From Chara braunii (lineage: Eukaryota > Streptophyta > Charophyceae > Charales > Characeae): a stretch of DNA of 35,367 bases. The notes under the pieces were generated by a model. The model was not told the DNA's origin. It did not search any database and saw only the letters and a program-made list of their open reading frames with translations. A program made the translations under genes and the position numbers. Shown piece by piece: positions 10,838 to 22,099 of the stretch (the stretch's first letter is position 1; each line of letters starts with the position of its first letter). The stretch lies in the NCBI GenBank assembly GCA_003427395.1, contig BFEA01000498.1, positions 264,625 through 299,991 of the forward strand. Direction: 5' to 3'.

Positions 10838-11520
10838 AGTTGATGTAGCTCAGTGGTTAGAGCTCCTGTTCAAAATGCGCATTGTGGTATAAGGTTGCGG
10901 GTTCTAAACCACGCAACCTTGCACATGGACACCAGCAGCGGTGGCAGGGCGGTAGAGTGACTGCACGGCTGGACATACACCCCCTTAGGATGATGTAGGT
11001 AAGCTATTACAAACACTGCCTGCGCACCACCCAAGGGATAGCCCATGGCTGTTGTATGCGAGGACTGGGCGAGGGTGGGGTGTCCTAATGTTCTTGGTCA
11101 ATGGGCTCGTCATTTGACTGCTGTGTGATTTGTACGGTCTGGTTTACTTGAGCTCAGCAGAGCATAGTCACAGACTGTGTCACAGTATAGGTCAATAGGT
11201 AAGGTCATTTGCACGATTCAAGTGCGGTCCTGTGTTCGATAACAGATCATGACTTAGGGATGTCATTCTCCTAGTACGTAGTCAACGGTTGAGGCTGGCA
11301 TAGCAGTTCCTTAATACGGGATGCCGAGGATGTCAGGAGATACTGCACCTTACCGCGGGGTCGGATCGGGCTCCAGAGACATGCGAAGGAACATAGGATT
11401 GCTAGCTCTCAGACTACCATTTAACACAGGGTCAGTAGATTCTCTGGGTTGGCTATCCTCCTAGTACGTAGCTGGGGGTTGAGGTTGGCATAGCAGTTCT
11501 TTAGTACGGAATATGTTATT
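10838..11520 (+). mobile_element. tRNA-derived SINE copy 2 with both pol III boxes
   Basis: The 5' end is tRNA-like: an A-box at 10846-10860 (TAGCTCAGTGGTTAG) and a B-box at 10900-10910 (GGTTCTAAACC), 54 bp apart, a normal pol III promoter spacing. The body 10880-11100 matches the copy at 5.34-5.57 kb. A weaker tRNA-like unit follows at about 11180-11240 (GTCAATAGGTAAGG ... TGTGTTCGATAA). The 3' part contains a direct repeat, 11264-11324 and 11454-11512, sharing CTCCTAGTACGTAG and GGCATAGCAGTTC. The element end is not certain; it could finish before this repeat. Confidence 0.7.
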
Positions 11521-12876
11521 CATTAAAATAGTACATTATTTTCTAAAACGTACTTTTGTTGTTCGAGAAACTCGAAAGGTATACACGGCTGACGAAAGAA
11601 GATGCTCATTATACATTAATACACAACGATAAGAGTCCCTGTTCAACGGATAAATCCTCAACACATTTAATTTGTTTCAAGACGAAGAGTTCAATTACTG
11701 AAGTCAAATACATCCTTACTAAACTGGCACACATTCAGATAGCCAGTATGAACGTAGCATATCAAAGGTTTCCCCTTGTGAGGGACGTATATGAGTGACC
11801 CGAAGACGGTCTTCGTTGAGGCTTTAAAGGGTGCATGGGAGTGATAAGAATAACTCATTTTTGAAGTTTAATTGAATACAAGCACGATGAGTAGGATACA
11901 TCCGAATCACATGTTTCGATATCCATAATACACAAGTTGGCAAGTTTTATAGTAAAATTGGGATATATGCGAATAAAATATTTTATTATTCGGATGGAGA
12001 AAATTCGTTATGTTATCAACCGTGCGTCATTCATTAAATATCCTTCACTCAATCAAAAGGTTGAACTTATGATCATAGCCCGAATCACCCTCCGAGGGAA
12101 AATTAACCAATATGTTATCATTCCAAGAACAATTATAGCCTACCAGACATTTCTTAAAACAAAAGGGCGTGACGGAGTGAAGTGGTGGGCAGCATTATGT
12201 AGAAATGTTATCATTTGCCGCTTGCCGGGTTCTACCTCGCAACCATGAACTTGTAACATCCGTACCCAATGCTGCCCACCATTCCGCCACTGTCCTCGCC
12301 GAGATCAAATGATGTATGTTAACAAATAAAAGTGCACCATCGGGAACCCCTTAAGAACTCTAGTAACCATCAGTCTTAAATTTCAACTAGATGGCAAATG
12401 CATGTACATTATAACTTTACCAAACATTTCTCAAAACAAACGGGCATCGTACGGAGTGAAGAGGTGGGGAGCGTATTATGTAGAGACGATATCATATGAG
12501 GATTAGGCATTGGAGAAGGCTCAAAGGAATGCGTATGATACATCCGAATCAAACTGTGTACAGATTATCAGATGTTGGAGTGACGAAGGACCTTATAATT
12601 ATTTTGAAAGATCTCATTGGATTTTGAAGACAATTGACAACCCATGAGAACTAGATTGAAAAGCGAAGACAAATTAAAAACAGAGCGGGACACCCAACCT
12701 ACATAAGCAGGCACACAACCATTGTCGAGACAAATGAGAAGTACGCCATAAAAACTGATAACAATTATCTGGTCCTAATATTGTGAATTTGTAACGGTTA
12801 CCTCAATAGTTTTCATTAACCAAAGAGTTGGCAAGGTTATGTTGGACCGTCCACAATTAACCAAAAATTTTCTGTG
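11521..12876. other. AT-rich non-coding stretch with a 277-bp-offset doublet
   Basis: Two diverged copies, 12134-12223 and 12411-12500, share TACCAGACATTTCTTAAAAC-like and GGAGTGAAGTGGTGGG-like blocks. Degenerate copies of the palindrome (GGATACATCC followed by GAATCA) lie at 11892-11905 and 12534-12546. Two small plus-strand frames (11556-11798 and 11937-12248) show no known motif and cross the repeat. I do not call them genes. Confidence 0.6.
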
Positions 12877-13800
12877 AAAATTTCAACTAATCAGACATTT
12901 TAACACAAAAATTTGGAAATGTCAAGATTTATCTCTGAAAAAACCTACACTATGAAAACATTCACAAATTCGACATCCTGACGGAACTTTAAAAACGTAA
13001 GACTCGTTACCAAAGTGTCCCGAACTTGAAATCTTCAAAAGAAGCCTCTTTGCAAATCGTTCACTAGCGGTTCTCATGTTGAACCGTCCACAATGCAAGC
13101 CGAGATAGGAGGTTCAGGCAGACCTTCGAAACCCGTAATGGAAATCGAGAAACCTTGAACGTCTCCCCCTGCCATGACAATAACACGTCTCAAGGACACA
13201 AGAACATCTGCAGCTTGCAGATAAGCTGCTGTAAAATCCCCCAGCATCCAGTTTCCCCCTTGACGCTCTTGTGCTTGGTTGTCGTAACAGTATCCTTATT
13301 CTCTGGGTCGGATGCATCCGAACCACATCCGACCATGAGCCAGGGTCGGCACTCGTGGCTTTCGTTAATACTTTACAGTGTACAAATTTCAACTAATCTG
13401 ACATTCGACCACAAAACTTGGGAAGTGTCGAGACTCGTCTCTCAAACTGGTGAAAATTAAAAATAATCAGAAAATGACTATACTACGAAAATGTTCATAA
13501 ATCCGACATAATGACACAAAACTCTAGGAACGTAAGACTGGTCACCAAAAGTCTTAAAAAGTTAAAGTCTTCAGAAGAAGCCTCTTCGCATAGCGTTCAC
13601 TATCGGTTCCCATGTCGAATCGTCCACCATGCAAGCCGGGATAGGTTGAGGCAGACCTTCAAACTTCGTAATGGCAAACGAGAAACCCTCAATGTCACCC
13701 CCTGCTCCTAGCGCAACACGTCTCAAGGCGAAAAGAACTTTTGAAGCTTTTAGATAAGCTCTTGTAAAATCTCCTCGCATCCAATTTTCTCTCCGACGCT
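12877..13800. repeat. Diverged tandem doublet of about 0.4 kb
   Basis: 12877-13270 and 13384-13800 align over nearly their whole length, starting AAATTTCAACTAATC and sharing AGAAGCCTC, ACCGTCCACAATGCAAGCC-like and ACACGTCTCAAGG blocks. The right copy overlaps the end of an open minus-strand frame. In the left copy the equivalent frame can be followed (MLGDFTAAYLQAADVL ... VMAGGDVQGFS ... FEGLPEPP) until a TGA where the other copy reads Trp. Both copies therefore descend from coding sequence. Confidence 0.85.
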
Positions 13801-14056
13801 CATATATTCGCATGTTGAAAATGTTCAGATCAGTAAACCTCACCATGATGACAAACATTGTCCGTCCACCCACTACAATCTTGAAGATTCTTTCGTATTG
13901 AAAAAGAAACGCTCCTCCCTTTGTGACGATGGTCAGTCGTTNAGGCACTTTTATTTCAATGAAGTCCGAATTCTCAGCCATATTTTCGAAGTACGTCGAA
14001 AAAGGAAAGTCTGCACAATGCAAAAGACAAAAATCACAATAAAAGCGTTTCATCAA
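13571..14056 (-). pseudogene. Unrecognised 161-codon ORF, in frame with the transposase relic
   Basis: Minus-strand frame with FYCDFCLLHC (three Cys and a His, perhaps zinc-binding), FKIVVGGRTMFVIMVRF, WMRGDFTRAYLKASKVL and GGDIEGFSFAITKFEGLPQP. It carries one ambiguous base at 13942. It is in the same frame as the transposase relic upstream, separated only by stops at 14135 and 14084, so it could be a C-terminal extension or a second protein of the same element. Its 3' part is duplicated at 13.03-13.26 kb. I do not recognise the family. Confidence 0.4.
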
Positions 14057-14134
14057 GGTCAGGATCGAAAGCCCAAGGTCATGCTACACAGGCCAGCATG
14101 GCAATACGTTCTCCTCATGAAAAGACGACAACCA

Positions 14135-16945
14135 TCACACTCTCGATGAGGTAGCCTTCTGCCCGCTCCCTTCTCCGGAAACACTTTGTGTTTGAGCGCC
14201 AACGCCGTTTTCTAGGGCGGGAGTTGCATTTTTTCTTACTTTCAGAGGAATCACAAGACCGGTGGTAAATTTTTTGGAGGACTCGCAGACATTCGTCCTC
14301 GTTTGTCTCATCCAAGAAAACGCAACGGTTGTGATATGTTGATACTCTTCCTCGTGCCCTGGAACTTTTTTCCATTTTTTTTCCCAGGCGTCGGCATACA
14401 ATTCTCTTGGTGTGCTCGTTTTTCCGATTGGAACCCACTACTCTACTTTGAATTGGTTGTAAGTTGGTGAATCTTCGTTCTTGTCAACTTCATTGCGAAC
14501 CTGGCCAACCCAAGAAGGCACTCCTTGATGGATATCCTCGTCTGATGGTTGCATAATGACAAAACTGTCGACATGCACATCTTCGAAAGGATCAAAGCTA
14601 GCCTTAGGCTTGTCCCTCTGAAGACCAAAGAACAGAGGTTCTCTCTATAATTTGGATGCATCCGAATTAGAGGAAGGAGCACTGTCTTTAACGACATGGG
14701 TGGCCTTTGGCCAGAATCCGGTGATGGGTGTCGAAGGCACCCTGTTGTCGATAATGTCCCCCACGTGTTTGACGTGATCTTCCCAAAACCGAAAAGCCCT
14801 ATCTATTCTAGTCACCTCTTCGTCTCGGAAAATCATCAAAGTTTCTCTTTTTTTTTCATAGACTTCCAAAACCCTTTTCACACCCTCCAAACCGTTTTTG
14901 TAATCGTCGAGGAACGCCGGTTGGACCGGCAGAGGATCGAAAGGTTGCTGCGGACCAGCGTAACCACCGTTGTCTGTTTGTTTGAACTAGTAAAGAGGAC
15001 CATCCTCGGGCAACCACTTAGCGTCTGTACAATACTCTTTATAGGACATGGCGGGATTATCACCTATCATGTAGAATTTTGGCAAATGAGGCTTCGAAAT
15101 CCCTGTCATGCGCTTTCAAACATGCGGGTAAATAAGACCTCTCCAGTTTGCTATCCTATCAAGAAAAATACACCGCGAAGGAGTCTTATGAGACCGCTCT
15201 AGCAAAAGGAACAACTCATCCATTGTGTAGGCATCATTGTCCTTGAGTTTCTTGGAGAAAACACTAAACGTGGCATCGACGTTTGTGTGCGTGTGTCCAA
15301 CTATCATAAAACCAATTTCTATTTCCTTGAAAATCCCGAACTTCACAAGAAGTGCTGCCAATGCGCAAATGAATCTATTCTTGTTTTCTTTGAAGCAGTT
15401 GTCAGCTTGAATACGAAGAAACGGCGGTAGAGGTTTCTCATTGGATTGGATCTCCGTAAGAGTCCGCATTAAACACGTCGCCGTACTGCTGGGGCCGTGT
15501 GTGTAGTGAGGAAAATATGTGTAAATATATATAGACGGATCCCGACCATGGACCAGAACGGCCATGAGACCAGTCTTCATCATCCTCTCGTGGTGCAAGT
15601 CCTTCGAGTAGTTAGCCTGTCATATATGCAGTATGGTAGTTTTTTTTTGATCCATGCCGTCGATAATGATGCACAGACACTCGAACTGCCGCAAGATGGA
15701 ATCCATTTTGCAGCGGCTATAGTCTAGCGTGTGGTTGACTTGCAGCTCTTGATGTTTCCGCATCCTATCTTTGAAGTTCTTACGGTCCCTCCCGTACTTC
15801 GACTTAGCAACGCACTGCTTGTAAAATATACATTTTGCGCACTTTGTGAATGTGTTGGACATAGCGAGACTCACGTGCCAGAAGTGCTGACTCCACATAG
15901 CGTAGAAGGTCGACTCCGACACAACTTCTGAGTGGCACATCAAAAGATCAGAGCCCAATGATTCGTAAATTGCTCATTTTGTGAATGCCGCAGGAATCCT
16001 ACGGCGAGGACGACAAAATCCGTCTTTCCAGACCATGTCATTCGGCATACTATCGGCGTGGTCGTCGATGAATCGTTTCAACAGTGCAAGCATCGTGACG
16101 ACTTTTTCGGATGGTTTAGACAAACCCGAGTGCCCATGCTCCCTAACGACAACACCGTTATCGTACATCCTTTTGTAGACATAGAATGTGTTACGAGAAA
16201 TGTCGACAATGTTACAGTATGTCTGCACGCACATCTTCCGTTTGCAAGCTACAGGCCTGACCCGCTCAGCACCACCTTCCATAACCGTGAAGTCATGTAT
16301 GGTTTGCAACCACCACTTCATCCTTTCTGTGAAACTTTTCGAGTAGAATGCCTCCCGAACCGGCCTGACATCTTCGGCTGTTAGTTCAGCGCAACACATC
16401 CGCCTACAACAGAGCATCCCTAGCACTGCCTGAAGTGACTGCATCCTGAGTTTGCCCATAGCTCGCTGATGATGTGTCTTTTTGGCCGGTTCTTTGTTTG
16501 CCATAGAATAGGGTCTTCTTTCACCGGGCATAGGCATCGACAAAATGTACCGTATGTGGCGGTCCTCTTCAGAGAGACATCGCGAGCTCTGACTATCTCG
16601 TGAATAGCAGTACTCAGTGATTTCATCCATGGACGGTTCTTGACTCTCCTGGCATTGCGGAGGGGTAGACGAGGAAACCCTATCACCTCCACCAGCAACT
16701 CCCAAGGATGAACCAGCAGTAGTGCAGTTGTTTTCACTATACACGTACTCCGTCCCACTACAACCACAATCACCGAGATTCCCCTCGAGTATGGAGCTCG
16801 ACTTCCCAGCGTCGGTCATTTCACAACATGCTGAAGAGACTCTGGATGTACAATCGACACTAAGAAATTGGCCCGCGCTTCCAGTGTTTATGTGGTCTTC
16901 GAGCACGTCACGACAGATATACGAATCTCCGGTGGAGGTGGACAA
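14135..16945 (-). pseudogene. DDE-type transposase-like ORF (DUF7869-like), one frame with six internal stops
   Basis: About 937 codons keep one minus-strand frame. Order: Ser/Gly-rich N-terminus; CCRRMCCAEL Cys cluster; WWLQTIHDF; a VCVQTYCNIVDISRNTFY-like recognition helix (MCVQTY, ISRNTFYVY); SESTFYAMW; a TKCAKC zinc knuckle; DYSRC; IIDGMDQKKT; LRIQADNCFKENKNRF; GFMIVGHTHTNVDATFS; and a C-terminal QGVPSWVGQV ... KVE-WVP block. IDGMDQ, DNC..ENKN and VGHTH..VD are hallmarks of a transposase-like family I recall as DUF7869; the conserved Asp residues are candidate metal ligands. Internal stops lie at 15974, 15620, 15116 (TGA) and 14987, 14645, 14438 (TAG). At 14438 the family normally has Trp. 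No frameshift was found. The start codon is unclear (no early ATG). Confidence 0.75.
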
Positions 16946-17339
16946 CTGTGTTCTCTTCCGTCGATGCTAAGTGTTTGAGTCACGTGACCATTTTCTAGAG
17001 GGAGCACATGGCTCGAGTCGAGAAGAACTCTGAAGAAGTACTATCCGCACTGATCGGAACTCCAACGCCCATAACCAATCCCTTCCCAACCAATTCCTGC
17101 CGAAAACGTAACGGAAGGCAAGATGGCATGGGAGGGAAGTCTTGATTGACCGTCGTCGTAGCACACCAGTGAAGCACGTGTTGAGAAGCATTCCACTTTT
17201 CCCTGCGAGCAGAACAACAGACGTTGACCCAAATCGCAGCCGAGACACTTGTTGGACTTTGGCAATGAAAAAGCGACAGAGATGCGTCCGCTAGTTGGGG
17301 AGCACTATAGAGGGCAGCGCAACGAAACAAAAAAACAGT
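16946..17339. other. No gene seen; upstream of the transposase relic
   Basis: The transposase frame remains open upstream to about 17248 after a stop at 16967, but the translation shows no motif. This may hold the promoter or leader of the minus-strand transposase. No TATA box could be assigned. Confidence 0.4.
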
Positions 17340-17635
17340 GCATTGCCAACCTTGAACCGGACGACAAGCCTTGACCCGCACCGATTTTACATGTATGGTG
17401 TAGAAATGGCGGGCCCGCAAGTATGTACCATATTTTTGAGTCGAATGAATCTGACGCAACGACGCAGGCAAATATCGGACTTGACATTAGACGTGCACAG
17501 CCAACCTTGAACCGGACTACAAGCCTTGCCCGACACCGATCAGACATGTTGTAGAAATGGCGGGTGCGCAAATATGTAACTGATTTTAGAGTCGGATGAA
17601 TCAGACACAATGATGCAGGTAAATATTGGCAAGTC
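17340..17635. repeat. 155-bp tandem doublet
   Basis: 17340-17480 and 17496-17635 share CCAACCTTGAACCGGAC, ACAAGCCTTG, TGTAGAAATGGCGGG and a terminal GAGTCGxATGAATCxGAC block, a degenerate copy of the window-wide palindrome, in the same relative place in each unit. Confidence 0.9.
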
Positions 17636-17865
17636 CGCATCGTCACAGGTTCTTATGTCGGATGCATCCGAGACACTTAAATCCCGTGACATTTAGACAA
17701 TTGCAGCACATACCACCAGTGCGTCAAGAATGCAATGCCGAGCACCATCGGCACGCATACAGACGACGGAAATGATCACGAGTCTTCCGCGTCGTAGGAA
17801 ATTGACAACCTTCCCGCAGTGCCAAATAGTCGGCGGTCTGAGCTATGGGGTGGCAAAAGCACTCT

Positions 17866-18410
17866 TAGGGAACCTCGCGATCGTGTTCGGAAACTGTTGG
17901 CGTAACACCAGATGCTCACCAAACAGTTTTGAATGCCGATGTAATGGACAGATCATATGATGCCTTACGATCAAGCAGTGGTTGATAGCTGGCCCCCTTT
18001 CCCGGTCTGGATCTTTGAGAGCACAATTTCGCACTCCACCGTGAGATCTATATTGGAGAAGGGGACTTGCTACCTTGCCGCTGTTTACCGTAGTCATCAT
18101 GAGGGAGTCCATGACGCGAGAACCCCAAAATGAGCAATCGTGGGGGAATTTTGCGGTCGCATGACGAATTAGTTGGCGTAGCACCAGATGCTCATCCATC
18201 AGTTCTGAATGTCGGTTGTATTGACCCATCATATGATGTTTTACAAGCAAGCAGTGGTCGATTGCTGGCCCCCCTCTGCGGTGTGGATCTTTGAGAGCAG
18301 ATTTGACGCAATCCACCGTTAGACCCACATCGGAGAGGAGGACCTGCCATCATACCGCTGTTCACTATAATCATCCTGTGAGAGTCGACAACACAATGAT
18401 CCCACGATGC
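17866..18410. repeat. 276-bp tandem doublet
   Basis: 17866-18141 and 18142-18410 share TTGGCGTAxCACCAGATGCTCA, AGATCATATGATG-like, AAGCAGTGGTxGAT and GGATCTTTGAGAGCA blocks. Small open frames here arise because both units keep the same stop-poor strand; no protein motif is visible. Confidence 0.9.
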
Positions 18411-18479
18411 TCCAATCGGGAAGTTTTTTTGTGATCTGTGCAGGTGCTGATCATTCGTTGACGAGAAGGAACAAGCTCG

Positions 18480-19032
18480 AGCGGCCTCGAACCTCGGATG
18501 GATCCGAGACACAAGATGACATGCCGGACAAGGAAGATTGCAACGTCGGTCAGTGTCGCTCATGTCACTTTCGGCCTGGCAGGCTGTGGCAGCGGCTGTT
18601 GCACTGAGGGCTACGGACATGGCACCACATTTCATGGCATCCAATATGAAAACCATCATCGCCGTCGCCGGGGGTGATCACGAGCCTTCGCCGTCGTGAG
18701 AAAATGACCCGACGATTTTGCAATCGAGACGTGCTATGTATTCTGCGCAGCTGCTGATCATCGGCTTGTATGCACCGTATTGACGGAAAGAGGAGTTTCT
18801 TTCAGTAGGTGTCTAGGGAAACAGACGACTTTTTTGGGGATGAGAATAAAAACGCTTGTGCAGCCGACGACTTCTGATGAATCCGAGACACAAGATGTCA
18901 TGATGGACATGCATGATTGCAGCCTCGACCGGTGTCGCTCACGTCACTTTCTGTCATGCAGCGGCCGTTGCACAGAGGGTCACGGACACGGGCACCACAT
19001 TTCATGACGTCCTATCTGAAAACCATCGCGGA
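18480..19032. repeat. 379-bp-offset doublet with palindromes
   Basis: 18480-18660 and 18859-19032 share the palindrome followed by GACACAAGATG, then GTGTCGCTCA, GTCACTTTC and CACCACATTTCATG. Each copy has the palindrome at the same internal position: TCGGATGGATCCGA at 18494 and TCTGATGAATCCGA at 18873. Confidence 0.85.
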
Positions 19033-19368
19033 CAATTACGAAACATGGCAGTGCCAGACGATCTAGAGGGCGGTGGAATGGTTGGAAACCTCGCTTGCCT
19101 CGAAGGCGTGCACGAAAATAAACTCGACGGTATGTAGTTAGCGAGTCGCACATACTGAATCCGACGGGTTGTTGTTTGGCCAAGGATCGTCCTTGGGGAA
19201 CCCTTCATGCATTGCGTTCAACATTGGGTGCACTTGCATGTATCTGATTGATGATTCGGATGAATCCGAAACACTTATAAAACGACACCTTCGCAAGTCT
19301 ACAGTGCTAGTTCAAATGCCACAACGCCGGTGTCAACTTTCGTCGTCATGAGGGAGTCTCCTTTTCCC

Positions 19369-20363
19369 TTAAACACAAGGTCTGATCACATGTCCGTATC
19401 TTGTGACATACGGGCTTTCCCGCAGACGAGGTCGTGAACGGAAGCCATACATAGCATTCATAGATGATTTATACACATGGATCTGCGACTCGTCGACTGT
19501 TGCGTTCTCCGAAAACACGGACATGTATTTCATCCTGACAAACCCTCCTCGTCGTGCTAAGGAATTCCCTATACAGTCACATATTTCAGCCACTTTCTTT
19601 TCCACATCATCCCACAATGATAGAAAAACTCTTACTTGACCTGCTCTCACCAAGTCTGACCGCCCATCTACATCTGGGCGAGACATGACGATCTCGTTGT
19701 GTGACACAAGCACAACTGCATCCACAAGCTTCCTACTTTTGCTTGAAGAAGCCACACATAGCACTCTTGCGAAAGGACATCCGCCATCCGTCAACCGCAC
19801 ACAACAGTACGACAGAGCTTGTGGAGAAGTCCCTGGGCAACGGGGTGGGTAGTGTTCGAAGAATGAACAATGACGAGCCCAGTCCACCAACTCTTGCTTC
19901 TACGAACTTCCCCAAGTTTGTGGCGAAGATGTGATGTACTTGCAGTGGAGGCGACGTCTGAAGCTGGTACAGAAGCGGAATGGTTTACCCTTATCGTCCA
20001 AGGTCTTTCGATGGAGGACACCATCAAGCAGTGCAATGAGGCTCCCGAACTCCAACATGTTGGCAAACTTGTAATAGCTTGCCCAAGGGCAGGAACGCTC
20101 CATCGCCTTCCAATCATTATCGTTCCAAGTCTTCGAAGTCGTCCTCGGTTGCATCATCAATCCACGTTTGACCGTCATGATGCCGCAACGATCTCGCACA
20201 AGGTGGAAAGGGTTTCGCTAAGCGCATGTGCTTCTCGGGTGTCATGGCGATGCTTGTCGAAGGACTCGACGACATTAAACTCCCTACACAACACGCACAC
20301 ATGGATAGACATACGGAAGAGGAGACCGTCGTAAACAATGTCGGTGAACGATAGTTTCCCCAA
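19369..20363 (-). pseudogene. Unrecognised degenerate ORF with a C2H2-like motif
   Basis: Minus strand. The first part, from 20363, contains CVLCREFNVVESFDKHRHDTREAH, spaced like a C2H2 zinc finger (C-x2-C-x11/12-H...H). After a frameshift near 20190 a second frame runs from 20199 to 19369 with only one internal stop (TAG near 19900): SKTWNDNDWKAMERSC, YKFANMLEFGSLIALLDGVL, VDWARHCSFFEHYPP, VDAVVLVSHNEIVMS, LSLWDDVEKKVAEICDCIG. About 277 codons with one stop is unlikely for non-coding DNA. I do not recognise the family. It lies on the same strand as, and 2.4 kb upstream of, the transposase relic and could be an accessory gene of the same element. Confidence 0.4.
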
Positions 20364-20406
20364 CGAGGCTCACACCCAGATGAAACGCTCAACACTTTTT
20401 TTAGCG

Positions 20407-20515
20407 GCGAAGCCCTTACAGAACGCCGTCAATCGAAAATCGTCCAAAAAAAAGATTTTTCCACATCGCATTGCAAAGCCCTTACAGAAGGTCGTCAATC
20501 AGAAGTTCACCAAGC
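20407..20515. repeat. 66-bp-offset doublet
   Basis: AAGCCCTTACAGAAxGxCGTCAATC occurs at 20407-20450 and again at 20473-20515 with a few substitutions. Confidence 0.8.
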
Positions 20516-20837
20516 CAATGGAGTGTTTTCTAAAAGTCATGCAGGGACCCGTTCCAGAGCAGATGCGGGATTTCCTAAAATCATCAAAACCCACGCTGTA
20601 AAGCACATTGAGACGAACAGAACAGTCAGACGACCCACGCCGTCGTGTGCAAAACATCCGTTTCTGTATATCTGGGGGAGGAATGGAACAGCACACCGAT
20701 GTCGTATAGCCCACATTACATCGCGTCATCCACAGAAGACGTTTTCGCACAGTCGACACGACAGTACTTTTCGGAGAGCCATGAAAGCACAAACTCTACC
20801 TACCACGGTCATTCTGAATACGAGCTGAATAGAAGTG

Positions 20838-21003
20838 CAAGACAGAAGCTCATCCAAGCCTACCGCCCCACCCCGGATCCGTGGTTCGGATCAATCCGAG
20901 CCACCCGCCAACAGAAGTCCTAGACAGAAGCTCATTGAAGTCTACCAATCCGTGGTTCGGATCAATCCGAGCTGCCGTCCCGGAAAGATAGACATTAAAT
21001 GGG
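20838..21003. repeat. 82-bp doublet built around a palindrome
   Basis: Units 20840-20921 and 20922-21003 begin AGACAGAAGCTCAT and both contain CCGTGGTTCGGATCAATCCG (palindromes at 20886 and 20957, both with centre CA). Identical centres fit tandem copying of an existing palindrome. A third palindrome, with centre TA, lies at 21026. Confidence 0.85.
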
Positions 21004-21149
21004 ATTTCGTGCGACCATCTATGGCTCGGATTAATCCGAGCCATCGCCCAGCGTCCTCGCGTCACTGGGAGGGATGTGGCAGAAGGATGAGACACCCCTG
21101 AAATCGAAGGCGGAGCCAGGAGGAGGCAACACGTCCTTTAACATGTCTG

Positions 21150-21945
21150 CATCACTACCCCATGTGTAAGAAAACAACTCAGACAAAAGCCAAGAGTGCC
21201 ATCCCCAGTTCATGAGACCCGCCTGCGCGATGTGGCAGACAAATCAGACTCTATTGTCATCGAGCTATGAGGTTCCGATTAATCCGGACCACAACAAACG
21301 ATTTCAGTCAGGCGGTACCTAGACGTCCTGCAAAATGTTCACATTTCGCCGCTCGGAAGGAAAAATCAACAACAAATGCCATGAGTGCCCACCTTCGGTC
21401 ATGGTATGTTATATTCAGGACGCGTGCCGTGTGCCGATGAGAGCTTTCGTCACTGGGCGTGATACTCACTTTGAGACTCCTGTTGCGCTGAGGGATGTGG
21501 TTCGGATTAATCCGGATTACATCACACGTTTAGGAGTGACCCAGAACTGATAAGTCTTGTGTGAGTGTTGCATTTTCCAATGCGGAAGAAATAAACACTG
21601 ACAAAAGCCACGACTGTCGTCCGTCAGTCGTCTGTGGTTGTAGTTCGGATTCATCCAAGCTACAAACGAAGGCAAAAGCAAATGGGGAGCTATCGGAGTC
21701 ATGATTTGTGGAGATGTTTACTTCGAAAGCGATCCTCTGTGGCGTCGTTGTCCCTTCCGCTGAGACATCGGAGGGATGCGGTTCCCGTTGAGACTTCCCA
21801 CGAGCCGAGGGTTGTGGTTCGGATTCATCCGAACTACATCACACGTTCCGTAGTGAGGCGGAACAAAAACGTCCAGCCTAAGAATTGCATAACCCCTTGT
21901 GGGAGACAAAGAACACCAACAAAAGTCATGAGTGGCGGGTTGTCA
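21150..21945. repeat. Four diverged units alternating with palindromes
   Basis: Similar blocks (AxCAACAAAxGCCATGAGTG-like, with a preceding GxGGAAGxAA) recur at about 21165-21205, 21345-21395, 21580-21625 and 21900-21940. Palindromes alternate with them at 21274, 21502, 21645 and 21819. The pairs at 21502 and 21819 also share a downstream ACATCACACGTT block. The order suggests repeated duplication of a palindrome-plus-spacer module with divergence. Confidence 0.65.
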
Positions 21946-22099
21946 TGGATAGGGGGTCGCCTCAAAACTCTCGATGAGGGGACGTTGCGTGAAAACAATG
22001 GGTCGGACGTAAGGGGGGCATAGTCATCCAACCATTGGCATCCCGAATAACATCTACTATTGCCTTCATCCCGAGCTCGGATGAATCCGATTTCATCCA

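Noticed and set aside
10838-10912. Functional tRNA gene
   Set aside because: A- and B-boxes are present, but there is no acceptor stem pairing or anticodon arm, and the same body recurs at 5.3 kb. It is a tRNA-derived SINE.
20886-21039. CRISPR-like regular array of palindromic repeats
   Set aside because: Spacing is irregular, the repeat core is only 14 bp with a variable centre, flanks are themselves duplicated, and no cas genes exist in this eukaryotic-looking window.
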